Assembly (NCBI GenBank): GCA_046765875.1
Contig: JBKPSJ010000322.1
Location: forward strand, 1 to 13,336
Source: DASRHY01 sp046765875
GTDB taxonomy: Bacteria > Actinomycetota > Actinomycetes > Propionibacteriales > Kribbellaceae
Reading direction: 5' to 3'
DNA length: 13,336 nucleotides
A model generated the notes under the pieces. It was not told the DNA's origin. It ran no database searches and worked only from the letters and a program-made list of their open reading frames with translations. Each line of letters starts with the position of its first letter. Position 1 is the first letter of the stretch. The position numbers and the translations under genes were made by a program. Shown piece by piece: positions 13,264 through 13,336 of this stretch.

Positions 13264-13336
13264 GTGGCCCAGGAGGACCGGCTCGGCGTACCGCTCAGGC
13301 TGGTCGTGTCGGTCGGCCTGGGCACACTGCTCAACC
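13264..13336 (+). CDS. start of a further gene, probably MFS transporter, 3'-partial
   Basis: An open frame from GTG 13264 runs to the window edge: MAQEDRLGVPLRLVVSVGLG, then TLLN. GGATGAGG lies just upstream (13254-13261). The turn into hydrophobic residues with 'LGTLLN' resembles the first helix of MFS proteins of the EmrB kind that continue 'PLNSSMIAVAL'. It lies 21 bp after the exporter stop, on the same strand, so co-transcription is possible. The call rests on only 24 residues and is tentative. Confidence 0.45.
   Translation, partial: MAQEDRLGVPLRLVVSVGLGTLLN

Overview
This window is chromosomal DNA from a high-GC Gram-positive actinobacterium. The evidence is the very high GC content at third codon positions, frequent GTG starts, a cold-shock protein with the long C-terminal tail seen in actinobacteria, an ArsR regulator of the DUF5937 type, and an acyl-CoA synthetase of the mycobacterial FadD35 kind. 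The overall protein style reminds me most of Kribbella or a related Propionibacteriales genus; that genus guess is inference.

Layout. (1) 1-2627, plus strand: the 3' part of an MFS transporter gene that enters from outside the window, then an ArsR-type regulator with an N-terminal DUF5937-like domain, probably one operon, closed by a hairpin whose arm contains the stop codon. (2) 2847-5234: a QacA/SmvA/LfrA-like 14-helix drug exporter on the minus strand and a divergent TetR regulator on the plus strand. The AT-rich gap between them carries three copies of a motif that looks like the operator. (3) 5231-5614, minus: a cold-shock protein whose stop codon interlocks with the TetR stop. (4) 5758-7203, minus: a fusion of a complete HAD phosphatase domain with a LarE-type sulfur transferase. 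(5) 7271-8929, minus: a secreted protein with four Asp-box (BNR) motifs. (6) 9030-10661, minus: a medium/long-chain acyl-CoA synthetase. (7) 10682-11497, plus: the remains of a toxin-antitoxin-like pair, a winged-helix/MNT nucleotidyltransferase followed by a HEPN RNase with an RX4H motif. Both genes are broken, but the ATGA overlap that coupled them is still visible. (8) 11511-13242: a MerR regulator divergent from a second 14-helix DHA2 exporter, with only 19 bp between their start codons. (9) 13264-end, plus: the first codons of another gene, probably a further MFS transporter.

The theme is small-molecule export. Three independent transporter-regulator units occur in about 13 kb, each with a different regulator class (ArsR, TetR, MerR), and a fourth transporter probably starts at the right edge. 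Between them lie metabolic and stress genes. No tRNA, rRNA, CRISPR array or intact mobile element is visible. The items most worth follow-up are the HAD-LarE fusion without larB or larC nearby, the decayed wHTH-MNT/HEPN pair, and the three-copy operator in the lfrA-like/TetR promoter region.
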